This document shows positions 41,418 through 50,930 of a DNA stretch of 62,573 nt, one piece after another (position 1 is the stretch's first letter; each line of letters opens with the position of its first letter). The stretch is from an uncultured Clostridia bacterium (GTDB lineage Bacteria; Bacillota; Clostridia; TANB77; CAG-508): positions 23,795 through 86,367 of the forward strand of contig CAOTKV010000002.1 of the NCBI GenBank assembly GCA_948530865.1, read 5' to 3'. The translations under genes were made by a program, and so were the position numbers. Under the pieces are notes generated by a model. That model was not told where the DNA came from and searched no databases. It saw only the letters and a program-made list of their open reading frames with translations.

Positions 41418-43435
41418 TAATCTGATAAATTTCTTTGATGTGAAAATAAATAATATTCATCACCTTTATACTCAACAATTGCTTTTGTATCATCTATAAA
41501 TGATTTAATTTTAAAGTAATCTTTATTGCCTAATTCTTTTATATCAACTGTTTCTAAATTATCTATACTTTCATAGTATCTTTCAGCAAGATTATCTAAA
41601 TCTCTTGTAATATAGTAATTTTCTGCCAAATATTCTTCTTCTTGATCAAAATCATTATCTTTTGATGTAATCTCATTGTTACTAAAATTGTATACTAAAT
41701 CGTAGACATCTGGTGTTATACCTGCTGTAAGAATTGTTTTTACTTTAAAATTACCTTTAGAATCTAATACAAATCTACTTCCTGCAAATGTTGATATCTT
41801 CTCCATTTTATCACCTTGTTTTACATATATAGAATATTCTAAATCATCAGAAGGTCCATAATCAAATATTACAACCTCTAGTGTGTCATCTTCTTTATCT
41901 AAATCCACTATATATATTTCTGGTAAAAATGAATTTTTATCGAAAACATTTCCATTTAATTCAAATAAGTAATTATCATACTCACTATTTTTATCTTTTC
42001 TAATAGTAATCTTATCAATCTTTCCATCATTATCTAGGTCATAATTAAAATCTTTATAATTCTTAATTTTACTTGAATATCTGTATTCTATAGCAATGTC
42101 TTCTAAATTTTCATATTCTTTACTTACAAGTTTGTTTTCTGTAATTGTATTATCTGTATTCTCTATATTATTGCTTGGTGATAATGTTTCTTCTTTATTA
42201 CCACTTGTTTCTTTTTTTACTTTTAAATCATAAATGTTACTTACTATGCTATATTTTGCATATTCATAATCTTCATTTATTTTAAATAAAAGTGAAGCTT
42301 TATATACTGGTAACCTATATATTGTATTTTCTAAATAATCATTTTCGCTTGGATAACAACATTGATAATCAACTGAATATACTCCATTTTCATAAGATAT
42401 ATCTGTAATATTTAAACATAATGCTGAAATTGATTCATCACCATTATCGTATTCATATCTCTTATTTTTTTCATTATAAAACCATAATCCTTCTTTCATG
42501 TCCAAATGATTTTGTACTTCAATTCCTGCAATTTCTTTTATTGCTTTATTTACTTTTTCAGCTGTAAAATCAATATTCTTTGCATATTCTTCTTTATCAT
42601 ATATATATTCTATTGCTAAATAAACTAAATTGTAATTTATACATTGTTCTTTAGTAAACTCTTTATCAAGCATTTCTTCACTTAAATTCAATATTGCATA
42701 TTTGCTTAATATTTCTTTTAATTCTATTTCTGAGATTTTTTCAACTTCTTTATAACTATTGTTTAATATTGTTATTTCTCTATTATTCAAATCTATTTGA
42801 ATAGTAGCCAAATTCTCTTTTTGAGAATTTATATTTACTTTTAAAAGATTTATATTATTATTGAAAAATCCAATTTCTATTTCTTTTGTATAAGATTTTG
42901 TTTCTTCATTTTCAAATGGAACTGTAACCAATTGTGAATTATCATCTCCATTTATAACTTCAACTTGTCTTATTTTATTAGAAACTGTACCTTCATCTTG
43001 TTCAACACTCATTATCAATTTTGCTTTATTATCTTTTACTACAAATTTATTAAATTGAACTTTAATTCCTTTTGCAATTTCTATTGGTTCATAAGAAATT
43101 GTTGTATCTTGATCTTTTAAAATTTCATCTTTTTCACTAATAGTTTTAGTTGATAAATCTTTAATCATAAAAAATATATTATTATAACCTTTAGTTACAG
43201 CATATACATTAGCTCCTAGAAATACTATAACTAATGTTGCAACCATACTTAAAATTTTCTTTCTATTACTTTTTTTATCTTTGGATTCTTCAATATTTAC
43301 AACTTTTTCATCTTTTATTTTCATTTCGCCCTCCAAAAAATTATTAAATATATCTTCTGCTTTCTTAGATATTAATTCATCTTCTTTTAACATTTTCTTT
43401 ATAAAAATATCTTTTTCATTATCCAATACTATCAC
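41417..43435 (-). CDS. Anti-sigma-like membrane protein with FG-GAP-like extracellular end
   Basis: 672 residues. A cytoplasmic N-terminus (1-60) with F-I-K-K-M-L-K-E-D-E, one membrane segment (about 62-80), then a large outside part. Residues 490-560 read D-L-D-N-D-G-K-I-D-K-I-T-I and later I-V-D-L-D-K-E-D, calcium-loop-like repeats of integrin/VCBS type. The start overlaps the sigma factor gene by 17 bases, the standard arrangement for an ECF sigma and its membrane anti-sigma. Confidence 0.72.
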   Translation of the reverse strand: MIVLDNEKDIFIKKMLKEDELISKKAEDIFNNFLEGEMKIKDEKVVNIEESKDKKSNRKKILSMVATLVIVFLGANVYAVTKGYNNIFFMIKDLSTKTISEKDEILKDQDTTISYEPIEIAKGIKVQFNKFVVKDNKAKLIMSVEQDEGTVSNKIRQVEVINGDDNSQLVTVPFENEETKSYTKEIEIGFFNNNINLLKVNINSQKENLATIQIDLNNREITILNNSYKEVEKISEIELKEILSKYAILNLSEEMLDKEFTKEQCINYNLVYLAIEYIYDKEEYAKNIDFTAEKVNKAIKEIAGIEVQNHLDMKEGLWFYNEKNKRYEYDNGDESISALCLNITDISYENGVYSVDYQCCYPSENDYLENTIYRLPVYKASLLFKINEDYEYAKYSIVSNIYDLKVKKETSGNKEETLSPSNNIENTDNTITENKLVSKEYENLEDIAIEYRYSSKIKNYKDFNYDLDNDGKIDKITIRKDKNSEYDNYLFELNGNVFDKNSFLPEIYIVDLDKEDDTLEVVIFDYGPSDDLEYSIYVKQGDKMEKISTFAGSRFVLDSKGNFKVKTILTAGITPDVYDLVYNFSNNEITSKDNDFDQEEEYLAENYYITRDLDNLAERYYESIDNLETVDIKELGNKDYFKIKSFIDDTKAIVEYKGDEYYLFSHQRNLSD

Positions 43436-43940
43436 CCTCTTCCTTCTTTAAAATGTCATACATTTTATCTCTTGCCCTAGAGAGTCTTGATTTAACTGTT
43501 CCTTCTGGAATATTAAGGAGTTCAGAAATTTCTTTCACAGAATATTCATCATAATAGTATAAAGTAGCAACTAATCTTAAATCAGAATCTATCATATTTA
43601 AAACTCTCTCAACTATCGATTCACTTTTATAAATATCATAATAAGCTGTATTTACATTAGATTCTACTTCTTCGTTTATATAAGAAACCTTCTTATTTTT
43701 TCTTATTATGTCATAACATTTATTTATAAGAATTCTTGTAATCCAAGTTCCAAAATACTCTATATTAGCTAAACTATTAAAGTTTTTATAGGCACTTATT
43801 AATGTTTCTTGAATTGCATCACAAGTATCATCATCATTTTTCAATATAGCCATTCCAGTCTTATATAATTTACTTTTCTGTGAATTTATAAGGTTTTCAA
43901 ATACTTCCGGACTGTATTTTATCTCCCCATTTGTCATCAT
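43419..43940 (-). CDS. ECF-type RNA polymerase sigma factor
   Basis: 173 residues. Region 2 (D-D-D-T-C-D-A-I-Q-E-T-L-I-S-A-Y-K; G-T-W-I-T-R-I-L-I-N-K-C-Y-D-I-I-R) and region 4 (Y-Y-Y-D-E-Y-S-V-K-E-I-S-E-L-L-N-I-P-E-G-T-V-K-S-R-L-S-R-A-R). Likely held inactive by the following membrane protein and released by an envelope signal. No target promoter can be assigned here. Confidence 0.9.
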   Translation of the reverse strand: MMTNGEIKYSPEVFENLINSQKSKLYKTGMAILKNDDDTCDAIQETLISAYKNFNSLANIEYFGTWITRILINKCYDIIRKNKKVSYINEEVESNVNTAYYDIYKSESIVERVLNMIDSDLRLVATLYYYDEYSVKEISELLNIPEGTVKSRLSRARDKMYDILKKEEGDSIG

Positions 43941-44024
43941 TTTTTCTCCTTCTACTTATTAGACGTACTTTTTATCTTTTTGGTTCACGAATTTTTAATT
44001 ATTTTTAATAAATTTTATTATAAA

Positions 44025-44064
44025 AAAAAATAAATGTAAACATTTCTGTTTACATTTATTTTTT
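44025..44064. terminator. Perfect 17-bp terminator hairpin
   Basis: AAAAAATAAATGTAAAC with its complement around ATTTCT; works on both strands. It isolates the sigma operon from the 44110 gene. Confidence 0.85.
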
Positions 44065-44109
44065 GAAACCTTTTGCCTAATTCTTTATACAATTTTTGGT
44101 ATTATAGAT

Positions 44110-44574
44110 TTAATATTTTCCCATTTTCGAGAGTTCGCTTGTAATGTACTCATAAAAGCCTTCGTCAATTTCGTACCCCATCGCCTTATCTTCTTCAAGC
44201 CAATCTAAATTTGCCCAAAGCAAATCTGCATACATGCAGTCTACAACTTCATCAGAAGCAAATGGCAAATAGTTTAAAGCTGCATTAAACGGTTCGATCT
44301 GCAACTGGTAAGTTTCTTCGGTTATTTCTCCGTCATCTAACCAGTTTTTCTCATCCGTCAAACATTTCCACAAAAGTTCTTCAAGTTTCTCTCTTGTGGA
44401 AAGCTCCCGACCGTCACAAAAACAGCAGTACTTGTCATCTTCTACATCCCCAATGCTGGTAACCTGAGTTACTATTTCGCACTGAGACCGAGAATCATGA
44501 GCTGGCTGAATTACGCTCTGAGATGAAAGCATAGCTACCATTGCAACAACGCTTAAAACTGTCCGAATAATCAT
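44110..44574 (-). CDS. Secreted protein of foreign codon usage
   Basis: 154 residues. Signal peptide (M-I-I-R-T-V-L-S-V-V-A-M-V-A-M-L-S-S), then a Cys pair C-C-F-C and acidic helices rich in W, L and E. Good AAGGAGGAG. The gene is clearly less AT-rich than its surroundings and uses CGC, CCG, TCG and three in-frame CGG codons (44565-44563, 44490-44488, 44409-44407) without any frame change. Together with the 16777 gene it is the only native counter-example to the CGG rule, and it looks transferred. Function unknown. Confidence 0.65.
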   Translation of the reverse strand: MIIRTVLSVVAMVAMLSSQSVIQPAHDSRSQCEIVTQVTSIGDVEDDKYCCFCDGRELSTREKLEELLWKCLTDEKNWLDDGEITEETYQLQIEPFNAALNYLPFASDEVVDCMYADLLWANLDWLEEDKAMGYEIDEGFYEYITSELSKMGKY

Positions 44575-44705
44575 AAATACTCCTCCTTGTATTTAGGCAT
44601 TCCACATTGAGATTAATATATACTCATAGTGGGTAATATAATTAGTATCTCTTTTATTATAATACACTTCACATAATTTTGCAATCTTTTACATATTATT
44701 TAACA

Positions 44706-44733
44706 AAAAAGAAAGCATTTCTGCTTTCTTTTA
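44706..44733 (-). terminator. groEL terminator
   Basis: AAAAGAAAGCA pairs with TGCTTTCTTTT around TTTC/GAAA; the stop codon of groEL lies in the upstream arm. Confidence 0.8.
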
Positions 44734-46362
44734 ATACATTCCTCCCATATCTGGAATTGCTTGATTATTTCCACATCCACAATTTTTTTCTTTCTTTTCT
44801 GTCATTATACTTTCAGTTGTTAATATCATTGATGCAACACTTTCTGCATTTTGAATTGCTGAACGAGTAACTTTTGTAGGATCTACAATTCCCTCTTTTT
44901 TCATATCTACATATTGTTCTTTAGCAGCATCAAATCCAACACCTGGTTTACTAGATTTTACTTTTTCTAAAATTACTGCACCTTCTAATCCAGCATTTAT
45001 AGCAATTTGTTTTACTGGTTCTTCCAATGCTTTTAATATTATTTTTACACCTATTTTTTCATCTTCAGAAACTTCATTTAACATTTTTTCTATTTCTGGA
45101 ATTACATTAACATATGCTGTTCCACCACCTGGTAAAATTCCTTCTTCAACAGCTGCTTTTGTAGCAGATAATGCATCTTCAATCCTTAATTTTTTCTCTT
45201 TCATTTCAATTTCTGTTGCTGCACCAACCTGAATTACAGCAACACCACCAGCAAGTTTTGCTAAACGTTCTTGAAGATTTTCTTTATCATAACTTGATTT
45301 TGTTTCTTCTATATTATGTTTTAATTGAGAAATTCTTGTTTCTAGAGACTTCTTATCTCCCATTCCATCAACAATTATTGTATTTTCCTTTGTACATTTT
45401 ACTTGTTTTGCTCTACCAAGTTGTGCTAAAGTAGTTTCTTTTAAATCTAAACCTAATTCTGATGTAATAACTTCTCCACCTGTTAAAACTGCTATATCTT
45501 CTAGCATTTCTTTTCTCTTATCTCCAAAACCTGGTGCTTTAATTCCAACAACATTTAAAATTCCTCTTAATTTATTTAAAATTAATGTTGATAATGCTTC
45601 ATTTTCAAAATCATCTGCAATTATAACAAGTTTTCCACCTTGCTGTGATAATTCTTCTAATAATGGTAAGATTTCTTGTATATTTGAAATTTTCTTATCT
45701 GTTATTAAAATATAAGGATTATCCATAACAGCTTCCATTTTCTCTGTATCTGTAACCATATATGGAGATACATAACCTTTATCAAATTGCATTCCCTCAA
45801 CAACACTTACTTCTGTTGATGATGTTTTTGATTCTTCAATTGTAATAACTCCATCTTTTGAAACTTTTTCCATAGCATCTGCTATTAAATTTCCAATTTC
45901 TTCACTATTAGCTGAAATACTTGCAACTCTTGCAATATCTTCTTTTCCACTAATTGGTGAACTAATTTTCTTTAAAGCTTCAACAACTTTTTCTGTTGCT
46001 TTATCCATTCCTCTTTTTATTGATAAAACATCTCCACCTGCTGCAACATTTTTTACACCTTCTTTTAGCATAACTTGTGCTAAAACTGTTGCTGTTGTTG
46101 TTCCATCTCCTGCTACATCATTTGTTTTAGTAGACACTTCTTTTACAAGTGAAGCTCCCATATTTTCAAATGGATCTTCAAGTTCAACTTCTTTTGCTAT
46201 TGTAACTCCATCATTTGTAATAAGTGGAGCACCAAAACTTTTATCTAATACAACATTTCTACCTTTTGGACCTAATGTTACTTTAACAGTATCTGCTAAT
46301 TTATTAACACCTTCCAATAATTTTTTTCTAGCATCTTCGCCATATATTATTTCTTTTGCCAT
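44731..46362 (-). CDS. groL: Chaperonin GroEL
   Basis: 543 residues with standard blocks: K-V-T-L-G-P-K-G-R-N-V-V-L-D, N-D-V-A-G-D-G-T-T-T-A-T-V-L, E-G-M-Q-F-D-K-G-Y. The C-terminal tail has C-G-C-G-N-N and ends G-G-M-Y rather than a long G-G-M repeat. Forms the folding cage with GroES. Confidence 0.97.
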   Translation of the reverse strand: MAKEIIYGEDARKKLLEGVNKLADTVKVTLGPKGRNVVLDKSFGAPLITNDGVTIAKEVELEDPFENMGASLVKEVSTKTNDVAGDGTTTATVLAQVMLKEGVKNVAAGGDVLSIKRGMDKATEKVVEALKKISSPISGKEDIARVASISANSEEIGNLIADAMEKVSKDGVITIEESKTSSTEVSVVEGMQFDKGYVSPYMVTDTEKMEAVMDNPYILITDKKISNIQEILPLLEELSQQGGKLVIIADDFENEALSTLILNKLRGILNVVGIKAPGFGDKRKEMLEDIAVLTGGEVITSELGLDLKETTLAQLGRAKQVKCTKENTIIVDGMGDKKSLETRISQLKHNIEETKSSYDKENLQERLAKLAGGVAVIQVGAATEIEMKEKKLRIEDALSATKAAVEEGILPGGGTAYVNVIPEIEKMLNEVSEDEKIGVKIILKALEEPVKQIAINAGLEGAVILEKVKSSKPGVGFDAAKEQYVDMKKEGIVDPTKVTRSAIQNAESVASMILTTESIMTEKKEKNCGCGNNQAIPDMGGMY

Positions 46363-46376
46363 AATCTATTTCCTCC

Positions 46377-46519
46377 TAAAATAATTTTAATTATTTCTAA
46401 AATTGATTTAGAGCAAGGAGTGCAAGGCAACCAAGGAAAAAAACAATGAGTGTACTAGTGTGCGTAATTTGTTTTCTTCACGAAGGTTAACACAGCAATC
46501 CGAAGCTATAAATCGATTT
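46377..46519. repeat. Imperfect long palindrome inserted between groES and groEL
   Basis: The 157-bp spacer is unusually long for groESL. GATTTAGAGC near the groEL side pairs with GCTATAAATC near groES, and GGAAAAAAACAATGAGTGTACT pairs imperfectly with AGTGTGCGTAATTTGTTTTC at the apex. It has the form of a folded-back mobile element (MITE-like) or a long mRNA hairpin that could set the groES:groEL ratio. Confidence 0.55.
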
Positions 46520-46804
46520 TTATTCTACTACTGCCAGAATATCTGACTGTCTTACAATAATATAATCAACACCTTCATATCTTACTTCTGTTCCAGAATA
46601 TTTACTAGTAATTACTTTATCACCTTTTTTTACTTGCATTTCTACTTTTATTCCATTTTCATCCTTTCCACCAGGACCAATTTCTACTACCTCAGCAATT
46701 TGTGGTTTTTCTTGAGCACTAGATGTTAAAATTATTCCACTTTTTGTTGTTTCCTCTGCTTCTACCATCTTTATTAAAACTCTATCATTTAATGGTTTTA
46801 TCAT
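46520..46804 (-). CDS. groS: Co-chaperonin GroES
   Basis: 94 residues: P-L-N-D-R-V-L-I-K, A-E-E-T-T-K-S-G-I-I-L, E-I-G-P-G-G, V-K-K-G-D-K-V and Y-E-G-V-D-Y-I-I-V. Good ribosome binding site GGGAGGA. Confidence 0.96.
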   Translation of the reverse strand: MIKPLNDRVLIKMVEAEETTKSGIILTSSAQEKPQIAEVVEIGPGGKDENGIKVEMQVKKGDKVITSKYSGTEVRYEGVDYIIVRQSDILAVVE

Positions 46805-46878
46805 AAATAATTCCTCCCTTTTATTTTAATTTACTCATAAATTTTAAAATAATGAATAATATTTATTTTTAAAAATTA

Positions 46879-46905
46879 TTAGCAGTCATATTTAATGACT
46901 GCTAA
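46879..46905. promoter_or_regulatory. CIRCE-type HrcA operator of groESL
   Basis: TTAGCAGTC, 9 bp, GACTGCTAA. The geometry is exactly that of CIRCE (TTAGCACTC-N9-GAGTGCTAA), with one matching change in each arm. Just upstream on the minus strand are TTGACA (46935-46930) and TATAAA (46914-46909), so the operator covers the transcription start. It may also act as a terminator for the upstream gene. Confidence 0.8.
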
Positions 46906-46943
46906 TAATTTATACCCAAACTTTTAAAATGTCAATATATAAT

Positions 46944-47660
46944 TTAAAAAAATTTAAATTTTTTTCTTTTTGTAACTTCTAGTTTAGTAATATCAAAATA
47001 TGTTATCTTAACACCATATTCACTAAGCTTTTCATCATATTTATTTTGTTTTAATTTCACTTCTAATTTTTTAGAATTTTCAGGTAAATAATTTACATCT
47101 AATTTGTATTCCCTAGATATTTCATTTATTCCTTCTTCTATTGAATTTAAAACATATTTTCTTATTCTTTCAACTAATTCTTGTTTTGTATAAATACTTC
47201 TAAGACCAATCACCTGACTAATAAATTTTTTAGGATTTTCTATTTTAAAATCATATAATCCCTCTAGTTTTATATAAATTTCTGAAGATTCACCATTTTT
47301 CCAATCCACATATTTTATGGGATCACTAAATATATATTTATTATTTTTTAAAGTATCAACATTTATAAATAATATACATAACTTTTCTTCTTCTGATTTT
47401 CTAATTTTTATATTTTTTAATTCTTGTGCTGATTCTTTATCAATAATAATAGGGTCATTCACATAGTATTCGCCAACCTCTTCTTTTATGTCTAAAAGCA
47501 TTCCTTTTTTTATTAGTAAAACAATTTCATTTGGTTTTATTCTAATAATATCATTTTCAGAAACACTATACTTTTTAAATATTGTATCATTGCTTAAGTG
47601 CTTAGATTCTATAACCTTATTATCTGAATTTTCTTTTTGCATAAAAACTAATTTCATCAT
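46944..47660 (-). CDS. SPFH/Band-7-like protein
   Basis: 238 residues. P-N-E-I-V-L-L-I-K-K-G-M-L-L-D, then E-V-G-E-Y-Y-V-N, a strand-rich region, and a helix E-L-V-E-R-I-R-K-Y-V-L-N-S-I-E-E-G-I-N-E-I before Y-G-V-K-I-T-Y-F-D-I-T-K-L, the order seen in SPFH domains of virion-core-like (YdjI) proteins. No membrane segment. It lies between pyrG and the groESL promoter. Function uncertain. Confidence 0.55.
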   Translation of the reverse strand: MMKLVFMQKENSDNKVIESKHLSNDTIFKKYSVSENDIIRIKPNEIVLLIKKGMLLDIKEEVGEYYVNDPIIIDKESAQELKNIKIRKSEEEKLCILFINVDTLKNNKYIFSDPIKYVDWKNGESSEIYIKLEGLYDFKIENPKKFISQVIGLRSIYTKQELVERIRKYVLNSIEEGINEISREYKLDVNYLPENSKKLEVKLKQNKYDEKLSEYGVKITYFDITKLEVTKRKKFKFF

Positions 47661-47707
47661 AATTGTTCTATCTTCCCTCTTCTACATTATTATTTCCTGT
47701 ATATAAT

Positions 47708-49303
47708 TTATTTATTTTCTTTTGCAGCTTTTATTAATGCTTTGAATAATGGTGCTGGTCTGTCTGGTCTTGACTTGAATTCAGGGTGAAATTGTCCAGC
47801 TATAAAAAATGGATGATTTCTGTATTCTACAATTTCAACTAAATTTCCATCAGGTGATGTTCCTGAACATATAAGTCCTGCATTTTCTAATCTTTCTTTA
47901 TATTCATTATTGTATTCAAATCTATGTCTATGTCTTTCGTTAATATTTTCTTCTCCATAAATTTCATATGCTAATGTATCTTTTTTTATTAGACATGGAT
48001 AACTTCCAAGTCTCATAGTTCCACCTTTTTCTGTAACTGCTTTCTGAGTTTCCATTATATGTATAACTGGGTTTTTTGTTGTAGTACTAAACTCAGCTGA
48101 ATTTGCATCTTGAATTTTTAAAACATTTCTACAAAATTCTACAACTGCCATTTGCATTCCCAAACATATTCCTAAAAATGGAATGTTATTTTCTCTTGCA
48201 TATTTTATTGATGCTATTTTTCCTTCAATTCCTCTATTTCCAAATCCACCTGGAACTAAGATTCCATCATATTTACCAAGAATATCTTTTACATTTTTTT
48301 CTGTTATAGTTTCAGAATCAATAAATCCAACATTTACTTTTACTCCATTTGCAAATCCACCATGTCTTAAGCTTTCTGCAACTGATAAATATGAATCTTG
48401 AAGATGCATATATTTTCCAACTAGAGCAATATTTACTTCTCCTGATAAATTTCTTATATTCTCAATTAAATTTTCCCATTCTTTATTTTGAGGCTCAATT
48501 TTTTCCAATTTTAATTTCTTGCATACTGCAGTGGCTAAACCATATTTTTCTAGCATTAGTGGAACTGCATAAAGATTTTCTGCTGTAAGATTTGGTATAA
48601 CGTTTTCTGGTCTTACATTACAAAAAAGAGCTAATTTTTCTCTTATTTCTATTGGAATTTCTGTTTCTGTTCTGCAAACCAAGATATCAGGTTTAATTCC
48701 AAAACTTTGTAATTCTTTTACAGAGTGTTGTGTTGGCTTTGATTTTATTTCATTTGAACCTGTTATATATGGTAATAAAGTAACATGAATATACATAACA
48801 TCATCTGGCTCTTTTTCTAGTCCAACTTGTCTTATTGCTTCAACAAAAGCTAAACTTTCAATATCTCCAATAGTTCCTCCAAGTTCTGTTATAACAATAT
48901 CTGCTTGTCCATCAAAACTATATATATTATCTTTTATTTCATTTGTTACATGAGGAATTACTTGAACTGTTTTACCTAAATAATCTCCTCTTCTTTCTTT
49001 GTTTATTACATTTTGATAAATTTTTCCAGAGCTTATACTACAATTTTGATTTAAATTAACATCTGTAAATCTTTCATAATGACCTAAATCCAAATCTGTT
49101 TCAGCTCCATCATCTGTTACAAAAACTTCTCCATGTTCATAAGGACTCATTGTTCCTGGATCAACATTTATATATGGATCAAATTTTTGATTTATAACTT
49201 TATAACCTCTATTTTTCAACAGTCTTCCAAGTGATGAAGCAGTTATTCCTTTCCCAAGTCCTGATACAACTCCACCTGTAATAAATATATATTTTGTACT
49301 CAT
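47708..49303 (-). CDS. pyrG: CTP synthase
   Basis: 531 residues. Amidoligase half (Y-I-F-I-T-G-G-V-V-S-G-L-G-K-G; D-P-Y-I-N-V-D-P-G-T-M-S-P) and glutaminase half with G-I-C-L-G-M-Q (active Cys) and F-H-P-E. Makes CTP from UTP and glutamine. Confidence 0.97.
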   Translation of the reverse strand: MSTKYIFITGGVVSGLGKGITASSLGRLLKNRGYKVINQKFDPYINVDPGTMSPYEHGEVFVTDDGAETDLDLGHYERFTDVNLNQNCSISSGKIYQNVINKERRGDYLGKTVQVIPHVTNEIKDNIYSFDGQADIVITELGGTIGDIESLAFVEAIRQVGLEKEPDDVMYIHVTLLPYITGSNEIKSKPTQHSVKELQSFGIKPDILVCRTETEIPIEIREKLALFCNVRPENVIPNLTAENLYAVPLMLEKYGLATAVCKKLKLEKIEPQNKEWENLIENIRNLSGEVNIALVGKYMHLQDSYLSVAESLRHGGFANGVKVNVGFIDSETITEKNVKDILGKYDGILVPGGFGNRGIEGKIASIKYARENNIPFLGICLGMQMAVVEFCRNVLKIQDANSAEFSTTTKNPVIHIMETQKAVTEKGGTMRLGSYPCLIKKDTLAYEIYGEENINERHRHRFEYNNEYKERLENAGLICSGTSPDGNLVEIVEYRNHPFFIAGQFHPEFKSRPDRPAPLFKALIKAAKENK

Positions 49304-49314
49304 TTTGTTCCTCC

Positions 49315-50788
49315 TTATTCCTCATATCCTAATAGTTTTGGTTCACATGTTAAATTTATCCCTAAGCTTTTTAAAATTTTTTGCTCAGCTTGAGATATAA
49401 TATAAGAGCTATGTGCTTCTAAACCTCGTAATTTATCTATTGATTCAAAAGTTTTTTCTATAATTGGATTTGTTTTTGAGCATATACTTAATGCTATTAA
49501 AACTTCTGGAAGATTTAATGAATAATTTCTTTTATATGATGTTTTTTGTTTTAAATTTAAAATTGATTCTAAAACAGATGGTGATAGCAAATATACATCA
49601 TCAGGTATTCCAGAAAGTTCTTTTATAGTATTTATTAATAATGCACTAGAAGCACTTAATAATTCTGACTCTTTACCTGTTATAACCTTTCCATTTTGTA
49701 ACATTATTGCTACTACATTAACATTTTCATTTTCAGACTTTTCAAGAGCATATTTAACAATTTCTCTATCTTGAATTGTGATTCCTACATTATTCATTAA
49801 TTTTTTTATTGTTTCAACTGATTCTTCAGTTCCTATCCCTTTTTTGAAATCACATAAACTTGCATAATATCGCCTAATTATTTCCATCTTAGCAGCATTC
49901 CCGAGCAATCTCATCATTAACTATACATTTACTAATCATATTAACTCCCATATCTGTAGGAGAATTATATATAACTTTTCCAGTTATCTTTTTTAATATA
50001 TTCTTTAAAATTGGAAATGCTGAAATATCTCTATTATAATTTACAGCTTTTATATTGTACTCTTCTAAGTGGAATGAATCTATCATATTTATATCTCCTA
50101 AATCTGCTGTTGCAGCCTCATAAGATACATTTACTGGATGCATAAGTGGCAAATCCCAAACTGGAAATGTTTCAAATTTTGCATATCCAGCTTTCACTCC
50201 TCTTTTATGTTCATGATATAATTGTGATAAACAAGTACCAAGTTTTCCACTATTTGGACCTGGTGCTGTAACAACTACTAATTTTTTTGTTGTTTCTATA
50301 TATGGATTTTTTCCATAACCTTCTTCACTTACAATTGTTTCAACATCATCTGGATATCCTTTTGTAGGACTATGTAAATATACTTTTACATTTTTACTTT
50401 CCAAAGTTTGTTTTAATTTTTCAACTTCTTCTTGACCTGTGTACATTGTTATTACTACACTATTAATTTCAATTCCTAATTTTGAAATACTTTCTATTAA
50501 TCTTAGAAGTTCAACATCATAACCAATACCATAATCAGCTCTTATTTTATTTTTTTGAATATTATTTGCATTTATACAAAAAATTATTTCTAGGTTTTCT
50601 TTAAATTCTTGTAAAAGCTTGATTTTAGCATCAGGATTGAAACCTGGCAATACTCTACTTGCATTATAATCATCAAATATTTTTCCACCAAATTCCAAAT
50701 ATAATTTGTTGTCAAACATTTGTATTCTTTCTTCAATTTTTTCTTTTTGAATTTTTAAATATTTTTCATTATCGAAGGCTATTTCCAT
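49315..50788 (-). CDS. DUF1846 family protein, joined across a CGGG +1 site
   Basis: Start at ATG 50786-50788 (GTGGAG upstream). The first frame gives 295 residues with M-E-I-A-F-D-N-E-K-Y-L, L-E-F-G-G-K and V-T-A-P-G-P-N-S-G-K-L to N-D-E-I-A, then CGG (49903-49901), two Cys codons and a stop. The +1 frame continues as N-A-A-K-M-E-I-I-R-R-Y-Y to 49315, giving 490 residues, the normal family length. If CGGG is read as Gly the junction is I-A-G-N-A-A-K; many relatives have Arg there, so this site could also be Arg with a skipped G. Function of the family is not established. Confidence 0.82.
49900..49903 (-). other. CGGG +1 site in the DUF1846 gene
   Basis: Context GCT-CGGG-AAT. The only one of the five sites with G in the fourth position, which U34 of the variant tRNA could wobble-pair. 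Confidence 0.75.
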
Positions 50789-50831
50789 TTTTACATCTCC
50801 ACTTTTATTTATTTCTTTCAAAACAATAAAA

Positions 50832-50871
50832 AAACAGATTTAAAAAAAGGGTTTTTTTTTTAAATCTGTTT
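50832..50871 (-). terminator. rlmB terminator
   Basis: AAACAGATTTAAAAAAA with its complement TTTTTTTAAATCTGTTT, then T7 on the minus strand. It precedes the DUF1846 gene. Confidence 0.85.
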
Positions 50872-50930
50872 CGACTCATTTTTTTGACATAAATATTTTA
50901 TCACGTTATAAAATGAATTGCAAGTATTTT

